Assembly (NCBI GenBank): GCA_033977485.1
Contig: CM066991.1
Location: 33,291,850 to 33,355,849, forward strand
Direction of reading: 5' to 3'
From: Hydrangea macrophylla
Taxonomy: Eukaryota > Streptophyta > Magnoliopsida > Cornales > Hydrangeaceae
DNA length: 64,000 nucleotides
Of this stretch, positions 63,882-64,000 are shown piece by piece (position 1 is the first letter of the stretch; the number at the start of each line of letters is the position of its first letter). The notes below the pieces were generated by a model. It searched no databases. It saw only the letters and a list, made by a program, of their open reading frames with translations, and was not told where the DNA came from. The position numbers and the translations under genes are program-made.

Positions 63882-64000
63882 TGTTGGGAATATGCCCTCA
63901 AACCAGTTAGTTGGACAATGGAATATCGTAATGCATTTATGCATGTTAGTTCATGAGATGAATATTAGACTGGAATCCTTAAACAACATTGTATGTGGTT
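63882..64000 (+). mobile_element. D2: LTR start of a second copia element of the D family
   Basis: TGTTGGGAATATGCCCTC is an intact LTR start. The 119 bases to the window end align with 7874-7994, differing at about 12 positions. It inserted into the right LTR of E, with GTTCA (63877-63881) as the expected left copy of a 5-bp duplication. Confidence 0.85.

Overview
The window is plant nuclear DNA, most likely from a dicot, made almost entirely of transposable elements stacked inside one another. It is AT-rich, and the open frames are mostly broken by stop codons of the C-to-T (CAA or CAG to TAA or TAG, TGG to TGA or TAG) type expected where cytosines are methylated. I see no intact host gene, no tRNA or rRNA gene and no CRISPR array. 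The species cannot be named from the sequence.

Layout. 1-660 holds a degraded retrotransposon gag on the minus strand. 661-2992 is non-coding apart from three copies of an exon-like repeat. 3001-3864 is a hAT-type DNA element with an 8-bp target duplication. 4185-7150 is a Mutator-like (MULE) element carrying two more Mutator-like elements, each with a perfect 9-bp duplication. From 7874 the retrotransposon stack begins. D (Ty1/copia, from 7874) is broken in its gag at 12483 by B' (a Ty3/gypsy LTR starting at 12484). B' was hit twice: by A (Athila-like, minus strand, 12491-27069), only 2 bp inside its end, and by C (Athila-like, plus strand, from 29057). C is broken in its 3' UTR by B (chromovirus, Tekay/Del-like, minus strand, from 41419). 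The 5' LTR of B is broken at 50361 by E, a giant inverted repeat built from an Athila-like element. The right LTR of E is broken at 63882 by D2, a second LTR of the D family. The order of events is therefore D, B', then A and C, then B, E and D2.

Two things stand out. First, the LTRs of A, B, B', C, D and E carry clusters of short palindromes near a TATA-like box: TCGATCGA in A, B and B', GACCGGTC in C, and CAATCGATTG in D and E. In the three Athila-like families the same family-specific clusters appear a second time inside the element, just upstream of ORF2. ORF2 encodes a fast-diverging protein with a conserved N-terminal domain, a basic nuclear-localisation stretch and a coiled coil (not every part survives in every copy). 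This looks like a self-recognition system: an element-encoded nuclear protein plus matching palindrome arrays at the LTR promoter and at its own promoter, comparable in logic to VANC proteins and their motifs in Arabidopsis VANDAL elements. The link between protein and motif is inference.

Second, E is two arms of more than 6 kb around a 57-bp centre, with LTRs facing outward and no gag, protease or reverse transcriptase. If transcribed it would give a long hairpin RNA, so it is a candidate natural silencing locus against its own family, analogous to Mu killer in maize.
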